Positions 47,641-58,650 of a DNA stretch of 64,000 nt are shown here, piece by piece. The DNA lies in contig OX327702.1 in assembly GCA_946807835.1 (NCBI GenBank), forward strand, positions 5,890,001 through 5,954,000. The letters run 5' to 3'. The position numbers and the translations under genes are program-made. Position 1 is the stretch's first letter, and every line of letters starts with the position of its first letter. Origin of the DNA: Ailanthus altissimus (lineage: Eukaryota; Streptophyta; Magnoliopsida; Sapindales; Simaroubaceae). The notes beneath the pieces were generated by a model, which ran no database searches, had not been told where the DNA came from, and saw nothing but the letters and a program-made list of their open reading frames with translations.

Positions 47641-49195
47641 TATCAATTTTTCAAGAAGCAACGAATAGCTTAGATGCACTTCTATGGATGGCAGCAATGC
47701 AAGAGAAAATTGAATCTTTTCATAAGAACAAAACATGAGATCTTGTACCATTACCACATAGAAGGAAAGTTATTGGTAACAAATAGGTCTATAAGATCAA
47801 GCGAAATAACGATGATCAAGTAGAGCAATATTGTGCAAGATTTGTGGTAAAATGATATGCTCAGAAAGAAAGTATTGGTTTAAATAAATCTTTTCACCAG
47901 TTGTTAGACTCAGTATTGTTTAAATAGTCCTTATTATATGTACTACATACGATTTACATCTATAACAATTAGATGTGAATACTGTATTTCTCCATGGTGA
48001 TCTTGAAGAAGAAATTTATATGCTCAAACCAGAAGGTTTTACAAAAATAGGAAAAGAGAACTTGGCTTACAGGTTAAAATAATCTCTATACAGTCTCAAA
48101 CAGGCGTTAAAGTGTTAGTATAAGGATTTGATTCCTTCATATTGAGTATTGGATATAACAAACTTTATGCAGATCCTTATGCATATTTCAGGATATTTTG
48201 TGATAATGAGTTTATTATCTTGTTGTCGTATGTTGATCATATGTTGGTAGTAGGCTTTAACAAAGATCAAGTAACAGAGTTAAAGGCTCAGATAGCTACG
48301 AAAGTTGACAAGAAGGACTTGGGACCAGTAAACAAGATTTTAGGAATGCAAATTCACCGAGACAAAAATAATAGGAAGACATAACTTTCACAAAAGAACT
48401 ACTTGAAGAAGTTCTTGGGACGCTTCAATATTGAAGATAGTAAGCCAATTTTGACCTCATTTCTTATTAATTTTAAGTTATCCTCAAGTATGTGTCCTAG
48501 CAATGAAGTTGAGAGGAATGAGATATCTTGAGTACCATACGCATTAGTAGTGAGAAGTTTAATGTTTGTCATGATTTGTACAAGACTGGACATTACACAA
48601 GCAATAGGAGTGGTTAGTAGATTCATGAAAAATCCTGATAAAGAGCATTGGAGTACTATTAAGAGAATCCTGAGATATATTAAGGGTACCTCAGACGCTG
48701 CATTATGTTATAGAGGATCAGAATTCACTGTTATAGGATATGTTGATTTAGATTTGGCAGGTGATCTTGATAAAATAAAATTCGCTATAGGTTATGTGTT
48801 TATAATTACAAGAGGACCTGTTAGTTAGGTCTCTAAAGTTCAGACTATTGTAGCTTTATCGACAATAGAAACTGAGTATACGATAACTACACAAGCTTGT
48901 AAAAAAGTAATTTGGATTAAAAGATTCTTGAAGAAGATCCGGCATAATCAAGAGAATAATTCATTGTATTGTGACCGTCAGAGTACCTTGCACATTACAA
49001 AAAATCTGGCTTTTTATTCTAAACAAAAGCATATATGAGTTCAATATCACTTTTTTCGTAAAGTGGTAGAAAGTAGAAGCGTGGATATGAAGAAGATTTA
49101 CACAAAAGAGAACCTAGCAGATGCATTGACCAAACCGATCAACACTGATAAGTTTTTATGGTGCAGAATCTCATACGACTTGACAGAAACGTAAG
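47641..49195 (+). pseudogene. Reverse transcriptase-RNase H of the Tork-like element
   Basis: RT blocks include LWMAAMQEKIESFHKNKT (47680-47735), VYKIKRNNDDQVEQYCARFVVK (47790-47855) and the catalytic region at about 48224-48245, read as LLSYVDHMLVVG. The expected YVDD is YVDH. The frame 48142-48384 ends with DLGPVNKILGMQIHRDKNNRK. RNase H is the frame 48550-48828 and beyond, with TRLDITQAIGVVSRFM, ILRYIKGTSDAALCYRGS, VALSTIETEY and the terminal TKENLADALTKPINTDKF (49105-49160). More than ten stops or shifts are present. Confidence 0.85.
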
Positions 49196-49271
49196 CAGCA
49201 TGGAGATGGCAAGTGTAGGAGGAAGAATGTAAAGATGTGATTATTTTAATCAAGTCTTCAAGTGAGAGAAA

Positions 49272-51600
49272 TGTTATGGTTAGTGGCCGACGGAATTGAC
49301 CAACTGCTAATTTTGACCAATCGCTAACTTTGACCAATCGCCAAATTTAACCAAGGAAGTTGACTTTAAATTGGACACTATTACTTGCATATGAACTTTA
49401 CCTCTCCTATAAATAGATGAACTTATTCTTAACTTTTATAATTTCAAAAGTTAGAGAAAAACTATTTAGTTATCTATTTTCTCATATTCTTTAGTTTTTC
49501 CTTATTTATTAAGAGAGAAATATGAGATTAATTTGTATCTCCTATTTATAAGAGAGAGAGAGATAGAATTGTTCTCTCATTGTAATTAGAGAGAGATTGT
49601 AATCTTATTTTCATAATGAAATTCTCCTATATTTATCCCGTTATTTTTACCTCAATTTATTTAAGGGTTTTCTATGTAAAATCTATCGGGGGTCTAATAC
49701 ACGTGGGTGTAAGCATGTGTAATTGTGTCTAATACTTAAAATACATATCACATACATATTTAACGAAGCGGAAGCATTAAAAAATACAGTAAATAAAATA
49801 TATTAATCACATTAATATATTAATAATATTGAGAAATCACCTAAACGTGTAACGTTATACACATATTTTCTCGGAGTCCGCATAGACACCAACTCATGGG
49901 CAGTTCTAGTGAGCTTGAACAGTAGCCTTATAGCCTGCACTGTGCTTAACTCTTAAACTCCTAAAATGGCCGGTTGTGTGCTTTCATCCTTTTCTCAAAA
50001 AGGATAAGGAAATGAAAATTGAAACAATTCACAATTGCTTCATTTGACACCATAAAAAAAAATAAAACAATTTTATTTTTCTTATTTTTTTTATTTCTTT
50101 TCTTCTTCTTCTCTTTTTCGGTTCCATTTCTTTTCTTTTCTTTCTCTCCATTTTCCATTTCAGTTTCCACCAAAACACACACCCAACACTTATACACACC
50201 TCCCTCTTTATATATATCTAATATAATAAAATAATATATTATATTATATAAATAATAATAAAATAATATAAATAGGTGCCAACTATTTGGCACTATTTAA
50301 TAAAATAATATTATATAATAAAATAATATATTATAAAGAAATATTTATGATTATTTAACAATTAAATAATCATTGTATGAAATAATCATTTTACCCCTCA
50401 TAAATAGTTACCAAGTCTACCTCTTAGTAGATCCCACCAAATTTTACACTTGGGTAAACTCAACCGATGGTCCACAATGCGCCACGTGTCATTATACAAT
50501 TAGTAAATAATAATTATTGACTAATTATTATATTTAACACTTAAATAAAGACACTCACGTATTTTCATGATAGTGATGGATTAAATAATTTAATTCGGCA
50601 CGCTGTCTCAGTGCACAACGAGTACACTCCATATCGCGGGACTCCCTAGGTTCACGCTCGATTCATCAAATAGAACTATTCTATGAGTTCGTGAGCAATG
50701 CCCCACGCACATGTCATGGATAAACAAATTAGCGCATTGAACCATGCAAACTGATGTTACAACGCATACATATAATCCTTCTGTCATGATATATTGGCTG
50801 TGCGAGGATATAGATTATTACCGCCATATCCCCTAATGCTCATCTATGTCTTATCTCCATACTTGTATCTCACTGAACAACATGTACAAATTTCTTTGTC
50901 ATATTGTTCTATCCTGGCGGAACTCTTTCTCCGGATTAATGCTTATGACCACAAGACTTTCTGAGATTCAGTCTCGAAGCATCTGGCATTCAAACTCCTT
51001 ATGCGAGCTGACAGATCCCATATTTGTACACACCAAACTCCATAATCATCGGATCATACCTAGCGATACCCAGCGGTCACACCATGAAAGGTTTGTGACA
51101 TGCATGAAATCAAAGTATGGTGGATTACTTACAAGCCCACCGTGGTACTCAAGTTAAATGACCACATATACTACTCAACTAGCATTTCCTGGCACCCAAT
51201 TGCAACTCCTGTAACTATGCAGTTACTAGCATATTCCCAAGTCTATGTCTCGTTACAGATAAAGCTCCAACTCTTAGATCTTTGTTGAGTATTATAACCA
51301 GCTAACACTTAGTTGTGCTAATATTTAGTATTTATATCTCTTAGCGTGGCTAACTATAAGCCCTTATCTAAAATCCTTTATATTTGATCTAAACTCCTTC
51401 AGATCGTACAATGTCTGTAATGTTACATTGCATAGTACCATATAAATAAGTATTAGCGATTTAATTGCAATATACACTTGTATAAATATACAAGTATATG
51501 TACATTCAAGGATGGCAAGTAAGTACCAACCCTAATAAAATTTGTGTTTCATCTCTATTTTAAATTAAGATATTGTTTCAGCCCATAATTCTCAATAACA
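49272..51600 (+). mobile_element. 3' LTR of the Tork-like element, split by family A copy A5
   Basis: It begins TGTTATGGTTAGTGG and ends CATAATTCTCAATAACA, matching the 5' LTR end. Copy A5 separates 49272-49683 from 51543-51600. TATAAATAGATG (about 49419) is the LTR promoter. An upstream purine-rich stretch near 49201-49230 may be the polypurine tract. Confidence 0.85.
49684..51537 (-). mobile_element. Family A solo LTR, copy A5
   Basis: 1,854 bp in minus orientation. Flanks are AAATC (49679-49683) and AAATT (51538-51542). The element ends have decayed from TG/CA to TA (TATCGGGGGTC on the left, CCCTAATA on the right). The position is fixed by comparison with the uninterrupted 5' LTR (AAAATCTATGTGTTATTT). 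It contains CGAGTACACTCCATATCGCG near 50618. Confidence 0.9.
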
Positions 51601-52480
51601 AACATAAGCTTTCCAAGAGATCGTGATCAATCAACTGGTTTTAGTAACATAACATTTATTTAATATATAGGTATCAAATTAAATATCGTTTGTAACGATT
51701 ACTTGCATATGCCAATTATCTAAAAATTCTTAAGTTGATTATAATAATAAAAAATAATATTCATTAAAGATTAAAAAAATTTAAATCATTAGATAAATTT
51801 AATCGGTGAAAGAATTTTAAGAAAAAAAATGTTAATTGATTTCTTTTAAAACTCTCCCACCAATATAAATAGTGGAAATAACCTTTAAATCAGATTCACA
51901 TATTCTTTAATCAGAGTTTAAATTAAATTCATATATATATACTTTAAAAAATATTAAAAATCATTCACTAAACTTTGCTGTTTTTGATAATTCAAAAAAA
52001 AAATTTATGCAAAAAAAAAAAAGTTTCACTTACAAAAGAAAAAAAAAAAAAGCACTCAATTAGCAATCATGGAGTTTAGTTTATTTTCTTTAATTTAGAG
52101 TGAGTTTAGTTTAGTTTTTAAAATTTACAGTTATATGTGTGTTTAGTTTTAAGTAGTTAATTTAGTTTATTTTCTTTAATTTATTAAGCAGTTGTTTAAT
52201 TTATTTTTTTAATTTACTTTTTTAATTTATAATTGTATATGAGTCAGTTATAAGCGGTTTAATTTTTTAAATTTATAGTCGTATGTGAGTATAATTTTAA
52301 ACTGTTTTTATGTATGTGAATTTAGTTGTAATTAGTTTCTATTGACAAATGTGAGTTATAAACAGTTTTCATGTATGTGAAATTTAATTGTAAGTAGTTT
52401 GTATTGACAAATATTTATAATAAAACTGAGATATCTATTGATATAAAAAGAAAAAAGAAAGAAGAAATTTTTTAAGATGT
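51601..52480. other. AT-rich spacer
   Basis: No gene was recognised. A loose repetition of TTTAGTTTATTTTCTTTAAT-like and GTATGTGAATTTAGTTGTAA-like phrases occurs between 52075 and 52420. Confidence 0.45.
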
Positions 52481-52489
52481 AACAGAGAA

Positions 52490-53050
52490 AACATGAAAAC
52501 ATGCACAGAAAAACATCCATGCAGCTCTATGGAGTCTACTAGGAACCACCGTTCGCTGACATCGGAAGTCGTCGTTCCAACCACCTTTGGTGTCAACAAG
52601 GACTACCATCCAAATTAGAATTCGCCGCCGAAAAATCCCCCATGGAAGTCTCGCCAAGCAAGCACAAAAACCGCCACGCAAACTCAAGGAGATAAATAAA
52701 ACACCGCCACCTCAAGCCACACACGCCATTGCCTTTTCGGACCTCACCATCATAAAAAAACCCAAAGACATCCTCACTCAATAACTGACTGATGGACCCC
52801 AGCAAGCCTTATCAACGATAGTCGCTGCCTATCCATTCAGGAGCCTAATGAAGACTGGTTTTGAGAAGCCACAGCGTCTCCATTGCCTCCAGAGGATTTG
52901 ACCGAAAACGGGTCACCAATTTTCCTCTCTTCAAGCAACCCATGTCTTGATTTATTTTTCCATGTTGTCCCTAACATCCCTCGTGAAGACTTTGAATGAG
53001 TACATGCAAGCGGCTTGGGACCATGATCTTTAGACCACAATTAAATTGAT
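52490..53050. other. GC-richer island of unknown origin
   Basis: The segment is clearly less AT-rich than its surroundings and has open frames on both strands (52587-52784 plus; 52593-52805, 52837-53040 and 52472-52687 minus). The peptides are basic or Gly/Ser-rich and show no domain I recognise. It could be a captured host-gene fragment or part of an unrecognised element. No function is assigned. Confidence 0.35.
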
Positions 53051-53078
53051 ATGCAATGAAAGTGTTCGTGGCACCGAC

Positions 53079-53784
53079 AGTTAGAGAAAAAGTTTAAAAA
53101 GCTATTAATTGGCTAATAAATTATAAATTATAAATTATTATTATTATTATATGGCTGTTATAATATTAAATTTATATTAAATATTTGAGAGTTATAAATA
53201 TTCATTTATATTATTATTATTATGGGAGTTATAATATTTTTGTATTTTTATTATATGGAGTTAATAAATATTAAATTACTTTTATTAATTTTTAAGTTAT
53301 TATTTAGATTATCTAGTATTATATAAAGGAGGCTAATATTTTTTTAAAATTATTGTAGGAGTGAACAAGAGAAGTGTAAAATAAAAAATGTAGAGAAAAA
53401 TAAAAGGTGTTCTATATATGTGTTTATGTATACATACTTTTAACTTATATACTTTTCATATTATATTTTTGAGTAATTTTGACAATGAAAACTTTGTACG
53501 ATCTTTCAGTAGTCATGCTCATTAAGGAGAGTGGTTGTGAGGATAAAGTTAAATTTTAGAGTCATATAAATTTATCACTAACCGCACAAGTAGATGACTA
53601 TTTGGTTTTATGACAATTTTTTATGGTATGTCTATTTATACTCAAGGTCAGGTTCTATCTCTCTTTATTATTTTTCTATATTTTTATTTTTATTTTACTT
53701 GTTGATAATTTTACCTTACAAATATTTAATAATATATATTCTAATATATAAATAAATATTATTCAAAATAAATTTTACCCAACA
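53079..53784. repeat. Family B LTR-like repeat, copy B1
   Basis: 706 bp ending TTACCCAACA, starting AGTTAGAG where copy B2 has TGTTAGAG. Both sides show CCGAC (53074-53078, 53785-53789). A promoter-like TATATAAAGG lies at about 53320. However, the sequence right of it (53785-53924) is also shared with copy B2, so it is either a 5' LTR with adjoining internal sequence or part of a duplicated segment. Confidence 0.7.
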
Positions 53785-54108
53785 CCGACAAATCTGACAA
53801 AAAAAAGATTCTATACTTCAACACTTTGGCTACACTCTCACTACTATTAGAAATATAAAATAATGGATACAATTATTTATTGATTGTCAATGCATGCAAA
53901 TGTATTGGGTTTAAAACTATGTTTATTAGTTATTATTATATTTGCAAGAGTTGTTAGTATTATCATTTTATATTTGAGTATTTTTTATGATAAATAAAGA
54001 ACATGAAAAGATTATAATATTATTTGTTGAATAATTAATTTGTGATCGATTTGAAATATATCAAATATGTATTGGCTCTCTAACTTTAATTTTATTATGT
54101 ATTAATAT
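53785..54108. repeat. Right flank of B1, first half of the duplicated segment
   Basis: 53785-53924 matches 63658-63790 (CAACACTTTGGCTACACTCT in both). 53925-54108 matches 31558-31753. The copia element at 54109 interrupts the match, which resumes at 58651. Confidence 0.8.
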
Positions 54109-54315
54109 TATTGAGGAATAATTCTAGAATTATTCTGGAATAATTTTGAAATCATTTTTTTATACCCTCTTATTATATATACATGTTATTAATGTAAAAT
54201 ATTATTTCCTTATGTATGTTATTTTCCTATTTTGTAATAAGGTTATAACCTATATAAAGGCTCTATATTACAGTTTATATTCACAGTGAAATATATTCTC
54301 TTTATATTTCTCACA
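54109..54315 (+). mobile_element. 5' LTR of the Ale-like element
   Basis: 207 bp starting TATTGAGGAATAATTC (TG decayed to TA) and ending TATATTTCTCACA. It differs from the 3' LTR by an 11-bp length difference near 54135-54160 and roughly 15 substitutions. TATATAAAGG at about 54253 is the promoter. Confidence 0.9.
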
Positions 54316-54327
54316 TGGTATCAAAGC
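54316..54327 (+). promoter_or_regulatory. Primer-binding site for initiator tRNA-Met
   Basis: TGGTATCAAAGC abuts the LTR end directly and has one change from TGGTATCAGAGC. Confidence 0.85.
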
Positions 54328-54489
54328 TTTGATTTTTTCACTGTCATTTTGTTTAGCCGAATTTTTTTTTAAAAAACCTAACAGAATCCATCGGATTTTT
54401 TCGAAAAGTCGCTGGAAAAGTCTAAAATCTTGCCTTCTCAGCCACTGCCCATCTCAGATTACTCAGAATCCTCTGACCGTTTCAATGCC

Positions 54490-54870
54490 ATTGACAACGC
54501 TCCAATCCGAGGTCAGAAACTGCCGGACACGTGGCCGAAACACCACTGCTACCGACTACTGTCACTTCAGATCCCGGCCGTTCTATGGCGACGTGACTGA
54601 CACCACCCATACCAAAAGAACCCCCAGTCACTGGTCGTTCAATGATGCCGACGACGTGCCAATCTGAGGTCAAAAACTGCCGAACGTGCCACCGAAACAC
54701 CATTGTCGCACGGTCACTATCTCTTCAGATCCCGACCATTCTACAGCGACGTGACCGACACCGCCCAGACGAAAAGAATCCCTAATCACCAACCGTTCAA
54801 ACAATGATGAGTTTACGTCAATCACAGGTCGGAGAAAGTCAGACGCGCCACCTGAAGTTCATTGTTTCCT
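54490..54870. repeat. GC-rich tandem repeat in the leader, about 155-160 bp period
   Basis: Blocks starting near 54500, 54653 and 54812 repeat CCAATCCGAGGTCAGAAACTG, with variants CCAATCTGAGGTCAAAAACTG and CAATCACAGGTCGGAGAAAG, followed by GCCACC/GCCGAAACACC, CACTTCAGATCCCG/CTCTTCAGATCCCG and GACGTGACTGACACC/GACGTGACCGACACC. Two full copies and a partial third occupy the place where gag should begin. The 54329-54667 open frame crossing it is not gag-like. Confidence 0.8.
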
Positions 54871-55139
54871 GTTAAGGGCCTGTTTGTAAACTTTTTATTA
54901 TTTCAAGGTCAGATCATAAGTTTCTATTCCTTTGAGGAATTTTTTAAAATTTTTAATAGTTTCGAGGCTATTTTGCCATTATAATAATTTTTAGGGGTCA
55001 TTTGTAATTTTAGAAAAGTTCAGGGGTTATTTTGTAATTATTTTATTTTTAGGGGTTAATTTATGATTATTAAAATTTTAGGGGTTAACTTATAATTAAT
55101 ACAAGTTAAGGGCTAAGTTGTCATTACTAAAAAAAGGGT

Positions 55140-56670
55140 TTTGAAATTTATGGATAAATGTGGTACTTGTTAGTGTTATTCTGTTGATTCTGCTCTACTT
55201 AAGCTATGCCACATACTTAAACCATCTCAAGGTGTTGCTTATACAGGACCTATTATTACTATTGCATGGGATAGTGTGAATCGTTCCCCTAATAACCTTA
55301 AATCTTTACTCCGTCTGATAAACCCTTAATTTCTGCTTCTTCTAATATTTCAGGTAATTCTTCTTTGTATTTTGACTCTGCATGTTGTAATCACATGACT
55401 TCTAATCCTACAATTTTCTCCTCTAAAACTCTTAATTCCTATTTATCATCAATTCAAACTGCTAATGGTTCTCTCATGGAAGTTAACCATATTGATCAAG
55501 TGTCTTGCCTTAATCTCTCTATATCTGACACTTTTTTTTATTACTAACCTTACATTAAATCTTTTGTCTGTTGGTCAATTATGCGAACTTGGTCTTAATG
55601 TCTTGTTTACTGCTTCTGGTTGTTATGTGTAGGATCCAAAGACCGGTCGGACACTTGGGACATGCCATAAGGTTGGACGTCTATATGAACTTATTTCTTT
55701 AGATCTATCATTTCTATATCATTCGTCTGCAGCATCTACCTCCTTAATGTCTTCATTACATCTTTGGCACTCTCGTTTGGGTCATGCGTCCATCAATTGC
55801 ATCCGATCTCTAGTATCCAGTGGTTATTTAGGTATTGTTTCTGATAATAAAGATGATTGTCTTACATTTCCTTTAGCTAAATAACCAGCCTTACCTTTTG
55901 ATAATAGTATTATTGTCTCCCATGCTCCATTTGATCTTGTACCTTCTGATATATGAAGTCCTTCTTCAAATCCCACAATTAAAGGATCTAAATATTTTAT
56001 GATAATCGTTGATGACTATTCTCGATATACTTGGTTGTTCCTTATGAAACAACAATCCGAATTTACTAAAATTTACCGAGATTTTGCTCAGATGGTTAAA
56101 ACTTAGTTCTCATGTCCAATTAAGGTTTTCCGCACTGATAATGCTATGGAATATAGAGATTCTAATTTTCTAAATCTTTTATAGGAACACGGTACTATAT
56201 GTCAAATGTCCTGTCCTGGTACATCTCAGTAAAATGAGAGAGATGAACGTAAACACAGGCACATTTTAGATACTACTCGTGCTCTTCTTATCTCTTTCTC
56301 TTATCCTGAACGCTTTTGAGGAGAAGCTGCTTTGACCACTGTCTTTACCATTAATCATATTCCTTCTCCTGTTATAGAGAACAAGTCACCTTATGAGCGT
56401 CTTTATGGAACTCCACCTAATTACAAACTCCTCAAAGCATTTGGTTGTGTTTGTTTTGTCCTACTTCAAAAATATGAGCACACTAAACTCAGGCCACGTA
56501 CTTGATTATGTTGCTTCTTGGGATACGGGATAGAACATAAAAGTTATAGGTGTTGGGATCCTATATCTAACCGTCTCCGTGTTTCTCATCATGTAGTCTT
56601 TCTCGAGCATACGATGGTTTTCTTTGTATCTAACTTTAAATCTGTATCTTCTCTTGTGTCATAATTTTTA
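55140..56670 (+). pseudogene. Protease and integrase remnant of the Ale-like element
   Basis: The open frame 55365-55547 is the copia protease, with YFDSACCNHMTSNPT, where the family has DSGAxxHMT; Gly is Ala here and the His is kept. LLSVGQLCELGLNVLFT follows (55560-55610), then the pre-integrase block LHLWHSRLGHAS (55760-55795), the core IVDDYSRYTWLFLMK (first Asp, about 56005-56050), KVFRTDNAMEYR (second Asp, about 56125-56160) and a PGTSQ-stop-NERDER block (56215-56250). Stops at 56231-56233 and 56317-56319 replace Gln and Trp. FGCVCFVLLQKYEHTKLRPRT lies at 56440-56505. Confidence 0.82.
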
Positions 56671-56699
56671 TAGATAATTCTGTTGATCTTTTTCCTGAT

Positions 56700-58440
56700 T
56701 CTTCACCTACAGATATTTCTTATGAGTTTCATACAGGTGAATTTGCTGAAACGATACCTGCTTCTAAGCCTCCTATCTCGTCTGTAGGATCTACTCTCAT
56801 CCCTGAGACCTCCTCTACACCCTCTTTTTGTCGTTCATCTCAGGTAAGAGAACTTCCTGTTAAACTTCGTGATTATCACTGTTTGTTTACTACCCTTTCT
56901 TTATATGAGCCTCAATCATATTCCGAGGCTAGTTCTAATCTTGTTTGGCAGCAAGCAATGACAGAATAATTGCAGGCCCTTGAAAAGTCACATACTTGGG
57001 ATTTTGTTACTCTTCTATCTAATAAAACTGCCGTTGGATGCAAATCGGTGTACAAGATCAAGATCAAATCTGATGGATCTATTGAGCGTTATAAAGCCTG
57101 CCTTATTTCCAAAGGCTTTACTCAAGAATATGGAATTGATTATGAAGAAACTTTTGCCCCAGTTGCTAGACTTACTTCTATTCGAAGTTTATTGGCTGTT
57201 ACTGCAGTTCGTGGTTGGACATTATTCCAGATGGATGTCAAAAATGCTTTCCTCAATGGTGATCTTACTGAAGAAGTGTATATGAAGCCTCCTTCTGGTT
57301 ATCCACATCCTCCAAGCAAAATCTGTAAACTTTTTCATGCTCTGTATGGTCTTAAAGAAGCTCCTCGTGCATAATTTACAAAGTTTAGTAGGATTATTCT
57401 TCAGCATAGTTTTCAGTCTAGTCCTTATGACTCAGCTCTTTTTGTCCGCAAGATAGCACAAGGTTGTGTTCTCCTTCTTATCTATGTTGATGATATGATT
57501 ATCATGGACGATGATCTTCTTGGTATTTCCACTCTCAAAAACATTTTTTAGCAACACTTTGAAATAAAAGATCTTAAAAACCTTAGTTATTTCCTTGTCT
57601 TTGAAGTACTATCCGACTCTACTGGGTATTATCTTTCTCAGGCTAAAAATGCATCCGATCTACTTGCTAAAGCTAGGTTGACAGACAGTAAGACTGCCTC
57701 CACTCTTCTAGAGTCTAATGCCAAACTCATATCCAATGATGGTACTATTCTCAGTGATGCTACCCTCTATCGTCAATTAGTTGATAGTTTGGTCTACCTT
57801 ATAGTTACTCGCCCAGACATTGCTCATGTTATTCATGTTGTCAGTCAGTTTATGGCCGCTCCTCGTATCTCTTATTATGCAGCAGTTTTTCATATCCTAC
57901 GTTATCTTAAAGGTACACTTTTTCACGATCTCTATTTTTTGGCTCACTCTCCTTTTGTATTACGAGCTTATGCTGATGCGAATTAGGCGGGTGATCTTAC
58001 GGATCGACGATTAACTACTGGATTTTGTCTTTTCTTAAGTGATTCTCTTCTTTCATGAAAAAGTAAGAAACAGACAGTCACTGCTCGCCCGAGTACTGAA
58101 ACTAAATACAGTGCTCTTGCAGATAGTACCCAAGAAATTGTCTGGCTCCACTGGCTTCTTAAAGATATGGGTATTTCTCACATTTGAGTTACACCTCTTT
58201 ATTATGACAATCAAAATGTTATCCAAATTATTCACAATGATGTGTTTCATGAGCGGACTAAACATATTGAAGCATATTGTTATTTTGTTTAGTAACACGT
58301 TTCTCAAGGCACTATCATGCTCCACTCCATCTCGTTTAAGGAGCAACCTGCTAATATCTTTACCAAATCTCTACTTCCACGCCATTTTCATGCTCTAGTC
58401 TCCAAACTCAAACTTGCTTCCATTGCATCATCTTGAGTTT
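56700..58440 (+). pseudogene. Reverse transcriptase-RNase H of the Ale-like element
   Basis: The open frame 56970-57374 (134 residues) is the RT front half: SDGSIERYKACLISKGFTQEYG, YEETFAPVARLTSIR, FQMDVKNAFLNGDL and LYGLKEAPRA. The catalytic core YVDDMII lies at 57484-57504 and is intact. RNase H covers 57678-58440 with VTRPDIAHVIHVVSQFM, ILRYLKGT, YADAN-stop-AGD (57984-57986, TAG for Trp), ARPSTETKYSALADS and EQPANIFTKSLLPRHFHALVSKL (58341-58410). Several stops interrupt the frame. Confidence 0.87.
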
Positions 58441-58449
58441 GAATGAGCG

Positions 58450-58645
58450 TATTAAGAAATAATTCTGGAATGATTCTGAAATAATTCTTTTATACTCTCC
58501 TACCATATATATATGTTATTAATATAAAATATTATTTCCTTATGTATGTTATTTTCCTATTTTGTAATAAGGTTACAGCTTATATAAAGGCTCCATTGTA
58601 CAGTTTATATTCACAGTGAAATATATTCTCTTTATATTTCTCACA
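58450..58645 (+). mobile_element. 3' LTR of the Ale-like element
   Basis: 196 bp starting TATTAAGAAATAATTC and ending TTTCTCACA, followed by the AATAT duplication. The bases just before (TTGAGTTTGAATGAGCG) look like a mutated copia polypurine tract. Confidence 0.9.
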
Positions 58646-58650
58646 AATAT

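Larger units (their letters stand above)
38331..51600 (+). mobile_element. Tork/Tnt1-94-like Ty1/copia retrotransposon with four nested insertions
   Basis: The element has a 5' LTR, primer site, gag with knuckle, protease, integrase, RT and RNase H in copia order, and a 3' LTR. Three family A copies (39985-41756, 42315-47195, 49684-51537) and one gypsy-type solo LTR (43356-46073) are nested inside. Removing the insertions leaves a roughly 5 kb element, normal for this lineage. All coding parts carry stops or lost catalytic residues. Target-site duplication of the whole element was not confirmed (CTTGT before, AACAT after). Confidence 0.88.
54109..58645 (+). mobile_element. Ale-like Ty1/copia retrotransposon, complete ends, decayed coding region
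   Basis: 4,537 bp with 5' LTR 54109-54315, primer site, pol remnant and 3' LTR 58450-58645. It is flanked by perfect AATAT duplications (54104-54108, 58646-58650). Total length under 5 kb, LTRs near 200 bp, and pol wording (ALEKSHTWDFV, YVDDMII) fit the Ale/Retrofit lineage. The paralogous empty site is at 31749-31753. Recognisable gag is missing. Confidence 0.92.

Noticed and set aside
50019..50293. Overlapping open frames on both strands near 50 kb
   Set aside because: They derive from the CT/GA-rich tract of family A copy A5.
38326..51605. Target-site duplication of the whole Tork-like element
   Set aside because: CTTGT on the left and AACAT on the right do not match, and the left LTR start is ambiguous.
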